Source: Cyanosarcina radialis HA8281-LM2
GTDB lineage: Bacteria; Cyanobacteriota; Cyanobacteriia; Cyanobacteriales; CCAP-1448
Direction: 5' to 3'
Length of the DNA: 64,000 bases
NCBI GenBank assembly: GCA_019359615.1
Contig: JAHHHA010000015.1
Location: forward strand, 1 to 64,000
Positions 61,322 to 64,000 of the stretch are shown piece after piece; within the stretch, counting starts at the first letter, position 1; every line of letters begins with the position of its first letter. Below the pieces are notes generated by a model that did no database searches, was not told the origin of the DNA, and was given only the letters and a program-made list of their open reading frames with translations. The translations under genes were made by a program, and so were the position numbers.

Positions 61322-63166
61322 ATGCCAAAAAGAGCAAATCGATCGAGTAGATCTGGGGTCAAGTCAAAATGGCATCGGTGCAAACAGGTTTTGCGCTTCT
61401 CGGCCATTAGCTTAGCCGCACTAGTAGCGATCGTCCTTTTGGATATGGCAATTTATGCCAGCTTCTACCACCCTTTGACCTACCTCTATAACATCGCTAG
61501 TTGGTGGCAATGCTCGAACTCAGTCATTCCTAGCTGCCAAAAAACTCCCCCACGTGCCACCGTCGCCTGGGGAAAAAACGGTATGGTTGTGACTCCACAA
61601 CGCGAAGCCTCAGAAGTAGGGCAGCAAATTCTAGCTGAAGGGGGCAATGCGATCGATGCAGCGGTAGCTGTAGGATATGCTCTGGCTGTGACCGATCCTT
61701 GCTGCGGCAACTTGGGCGGGGGCGGATTTATGTCGATTCATTTGGCTAACGGTCGAGACACCTTCATCAATTTCCGCGAACGAGCGCCTAAATCTGCTAC
61801 CAAGGATATGTACCTCGATTCATCAGATCGGGTACGGCGTGACTTGAGTACCAAAGGCTATCTGGCTGTAGCCGTTCCTGGAACCGTCAAAGGATTAGAT
61901 CTGGCGCTGAGCGAGTATGGCACGATGAGCAGAGCGCAGGTGATGAGAAAAGCGATCGCTCTGGCCGAATCTGGTTTTATCTTGCGATCTGGGGATGTGA
62001 GGATTTTGGATCGGGGAACTGAGGAATTTAAATCTCAGCCGAACGTAGCAGCGATTTTCTTGAAAAATGGCAAAAATCCCTACCAGACTGGCGATCGCTT
62101 CCTGCAACCCGATCTAGCTCGCACTCTGAAGCTAATTGCCGATCGAGGCCCGGAAGCATTCTACCGAGGACAGATTGCTACTGAAATCGTTCGAGCCAGC
62201 CAAACTCAGGGAGGCATTCTCGCGGTTGAAGATTTTGCTGACTACACCGTCAAAGAACAACCCCCTTTGCGTTGTTCCTATCGAGGCTATGAACTTATTT
62301 CCGCCCCGCCGCCCGGAGGTGGCGCGACGCTGTGCCAAATGCTAAAGATTTTAGAGGGCTACGAACTCAAACAATTAAGCTGGCATTCTGTCAAAAGCTT
62401 GCATTTGATGCTTTCTACCATGTTGTATGCTTACAGCGACCGCAACAAATATTTAGGCGATCCAGATTTCGTTAGCAACCCAATCGATCGCTTGCTTTCC
62501 CCAGAATACGCCGCCTCCGTGCGCTCCCGCATTCCAGAAAATCGGGCAATTCCTCCAGAACCACTTTACTCTGACATCGCTCCCACTGAAGGGACTAATA
62601 CCACTCACTACTCGATCGTCGATCGCGATGGGAACGCCGTCGCCGTTACTTATACGATTAATTCCTATTTTGGGGCGGGTGTTATCGCTGGTAACACGGG
62701 CTTCTTCCTCAACAACGAGATGGATGACTTTACCGTCAAACCAGGAGTAGCCAACAATTTTGGCTTGGTGCAAGGCAGCGCCAATCAAATCGCACCGGGG
62801 AAGCGCCCTTTGAGTTCCATGTCTCCAACTATCGTTCTCAAAGACGGGAAAGTTTTTTTAGTCACGGGCAGTCCAGGAGGTTCGACTATTCCGACTACTG
62901 TGCTTCAGATAATTACCAATGCGATCGACTACGGCATGAAGATCGACGAGGCCGTGAATGCCCCTCGGCTGCATTACCAAGGGCTGCCAAATTTAGTTAT
63001 TACCGAACCATATGCTCTAGATTCAACTACCGTGCAAAAATTATGGGACATGGGGTACAGAGTTGCTCCCCTGTTCGGTTGGGGTGCGGCTGAGTCGATC
63101 TGGGTAGATCCTCAAACGGGGAGACTTTTTGGGGTCAACGATCCTCGAAAACCAGCAGGTCATTAA
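61322..63166 (+). CDS. ggt: Gamma-glutamyltransferase
   Basis: A 614-residue precursor of gamma-glutamyltransferase, which cleaves glutathione and transfers its gamma-glutamyl group. A basic N-terminus and one hydrophobic helix (about 26-46) suggest a membrane-anchored or exported protein. The autoprocessing nucleophile is T427 in NTTHYSIVD. The conserved GGGFM and GSPGGSTIPTTV blocks are present, so the large and small subunits should form by self-cleavage before T427. It follows the small conserved gene by 37 bp. Confidence 0.95.
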   Translation: MPKRANRSSRSGVKSKWHRCKQVLRFSAISLAALVAIVLLDMAIYASFYHPLTYLYNIASWWQCSNSVIPSCQKTPPRATVAWGKNGMVVTPQREASEVGQQILAEGGNAIDAAVAVGYALAVTDPCCGNLGGGGFMSIHLANGRDTFINFRERAPKSATKDMYLDSSDRVRRDLSTKGYLAVAVPGTVKGLDLALSEYGTMSRAQVMRKAIALAESGFILRSGDVRILDRGTEEFKSQPNVAAIFLKNGKNPYQTGDRFLQPDLARTLKLIADRGPEAFYRGQIATEIVRASQTQGGILAVEDFADYTVKEQPPLRCSYRGYELISAPPPGGGATLCQMLKILEGYELKQLSWHSVKSLHLMLSTMLYAYSDRNKYLGDPDFVSNPIDRLLSPEYAASVRSRIPENRAIPPEPLYSDIAPTEGTNTTHYSIVDRDGNAVAVTYTINSYFGAGVIAGNTGFFLNNEMDDFTVKPGVANNFGLVQGSANQIAPGKRPLSSMSPTIVLKDGKVFLVTGSPGGSTIPTTVLQIITNAIDYGMKIDEAVNAPRLHYQGLPNLVITEPYALDSTTVQKLWDMGYRVAPLFGWGAAESIWVDPQTGRLFGVNDPRKPAGH

Positions 63167-63198
63167 CAAGTCAAAAGTCAAAAGTCAAAAGTCAAAAA

Positions 63199-63250
63199 GC
63201 GGATGCGCTGAATTCGGAGGTTTCCTCCGAATGCCAAGCGCACCAAGCAG
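63199..63250. repeat. REP-like hairpin, third copy
   Basis: It begins GCGGATGCGCTG and ends GCGCACCAAGCAG, with the inner hairpin TTCGGAGG/CCTCCGAA. It is the same family as the pair at 17840-17938. It is preceded by GTCAAAA tandem units and flanked by A5 and T5. It may also end ggt transcription. Confidence 0.85.
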
Positions 63251-63383
63251 TTTTTGTCATCAGCTTGAACTCCTCCCAAAAACTTTTTTCCTCAAGCGGG
63301 GAGGCTTATATCTGCTTGTTTTTGGCCGAGCATTTGCATACTAAACGCTGCCCTAAAGCATCGCTATATATAGAGTTGTTGCT

Positions 63384-63980
63384 TCAACCACCCGATCGAC
63401 CAAACCAGATTAACCCGCCGAGAATCAAAACGGTGACAATCAGCCCGAACCAGATAAAGAGGTTGTCTTTAGTATTAACTTGACTGAGATCGATCGCTTC
63501 TGGAGTCGATCGAGGTCTGGGGGCACGATTGCCAGCGGGGCGATTTGAAACCCCACGATCGAACTTAGATTCTGACTCAGGCAGATTCTTCAAATCGGGA
63601 ATTTCGACCAGCCATTCCGATCGTCTGGAGAGTTCGGGGGCTTGGGCGATATAAAGTAAGCGCTTGCCTTGCTTGCGAGTTTCTAGATCTGGGTGGTGCT
63701 GGAGTTGTTGGTAAAGAGCGATCGCTTCAGTTCTGTCCCCTGCTGCTTCATAAGCTATAGCCAACCACATCTGCACCTCTCCACCCAGGCGAGAATTGCT
63801 GGGTATTAAGGCGCTAGCTGCTTGGAAGTGCTGCACGGCGGCTCGATATTGACCGCTTTCAAATGCCGCTTTGCCAGCTTGATAGGCAATTTGGAACTGC
63901 TCTCGATTTTCTGAAACCACTGCTTTCGCAAATATAATTACACCTACATACCTTATGTTAAGTCGATCGCTAGTAGACAT
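63384..63980 (-). CDS. TPR-like protein with C-terminal membrane anchor
   Basis: A 198-residue protein with two or three tetratricopeptide-like helical pairs (about 28-100: AYQAGKAAFESGQYRAAVQHF and WLAIAYEAAGDRTEAIALYQQ). A Pro/Arg-rich linker (about 125-165) leads to a C-terminal membrane helix (about 172-192). Such tail-anchored TPR proteins usually assemble complexes. The ATG at 63980 lies 20 bp from the window end; a GTG at 63920 (VVSENREQF) is a good alternative because the conserved part starts there. The partner is unknown. Confidence 0.75.
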   Translation of the reverse strand: MSTSDRLNIRYVGVIIFAKAVVSENREQFQIAYQAGKAAFESGQYRAAVQHFQAASALIPSNSRLGGEVQMWLAIAYEAAGDRTEAIALYQQLQHHPDLETRKQGKRLLYIAQAPELSRRSEWLVEIPDLKNLPESESKFDRGVSNRPAGNRAPRPRSTPEAIDLSQVNTKDNLFIWFGLIVTVLILGGLIWFGRSGG

Positions 63981-64000
63981 CTCTATAAATTAAACTCAAA

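Overview
The window is chromosomal DNA of a cyanobacterium. The evidence is dense HIP1 octamers (GCGATCGC), a CpcS/CpeS-type phycobilin lyase, the carotenoid isomerase CrtH, the cyanobacterial-type glutamate-cysteine ligase, PATAN-type response regulators, and the abundant short tandem repeats (7-8 bp units) and REP/MITE-like hairpins typical of large cyanobacterial genomes. The genus cannot be fixed from sequence alone. No rRNA, tRNA, CRISPR array, prophage or intact transposase gene was recognised.

Layout. 0-5 kb: an accessory stretch with a metzincin-like metalloprotease, a broken alpha/beta hydrolase gene and a Doc/AbrB-type toxin-antitoxin pair flanked by direct repeats. 5-12 kb: a phycobiliprotein lyase, a conserved hypothetical, and a four-part Gld-like ABC exporter locus (ATPase, permease, GldG-like, DUF4340) interrupted by a repeat block and a small membrane protein. 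12-15.3 kb: purU, a sugar-type ABC permease, a small secreted protein, and a cobalamin riboswitch driving a DUF1636 gene, closed by a 38-bp perfect palindrome. 15.3-20.4 kb: a large protein joining four calmodulin-like EF-hands to an Erv/ALR-like thiol oxidase domain, an ELWxxDGT-repeat secreted protein and a CARDB-like secreted protein. 21-26.6 kb: a two-gene unit of AAA-like NTPases, one with an N-terminal HTH and one with 14 WD40 repeats. 27-33 kb: gshA, an alpha/beta hydrolase, a secreted serine protease, a prohibitin-like protein and prmA. 33-38 kb: a hybrid histidine kinase overlapping a REC-GGDEF-EAL protein. 38-45 kb: an inactive-looking (Tyr/Ser) caspase homologue, ATP sulfurylase, and a patatin/GMC oxidoreductase pair. 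45.8-50 kb: tandem pilin-like genes without a prepilin motif, crtH and a methyltransferase. 50.6-59.6 kb: a chemotaxis/phototaxis-type cluster (PATAN-REC, double CheW, MCP, hybrid CheA, REC-only CheB paralogue, CheB). 59.7-64 kb: cysteine desulfurase, a small conserved gene, gamma-glutamyltransferase and a TPR protein with a C-terminal membrane anchor.

The main theme beyond the genes is repeat activity. At least four families of small palindromic elements and several 7-8 bp tandem repeats fill intergenic spaces. In three genes (WD40 ATPase, caspase homologue, CheA) repeat DNA sits inside the reading frame and is translated, and in the cysteine desulfurase it has become the C-terminal tail. 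The most unusual proteins are the EF-hand/Erv fusion, the paired AAA-like NTPases (one with a Walker B Glu-to-Lys change) and the pilin-like tandem pair.
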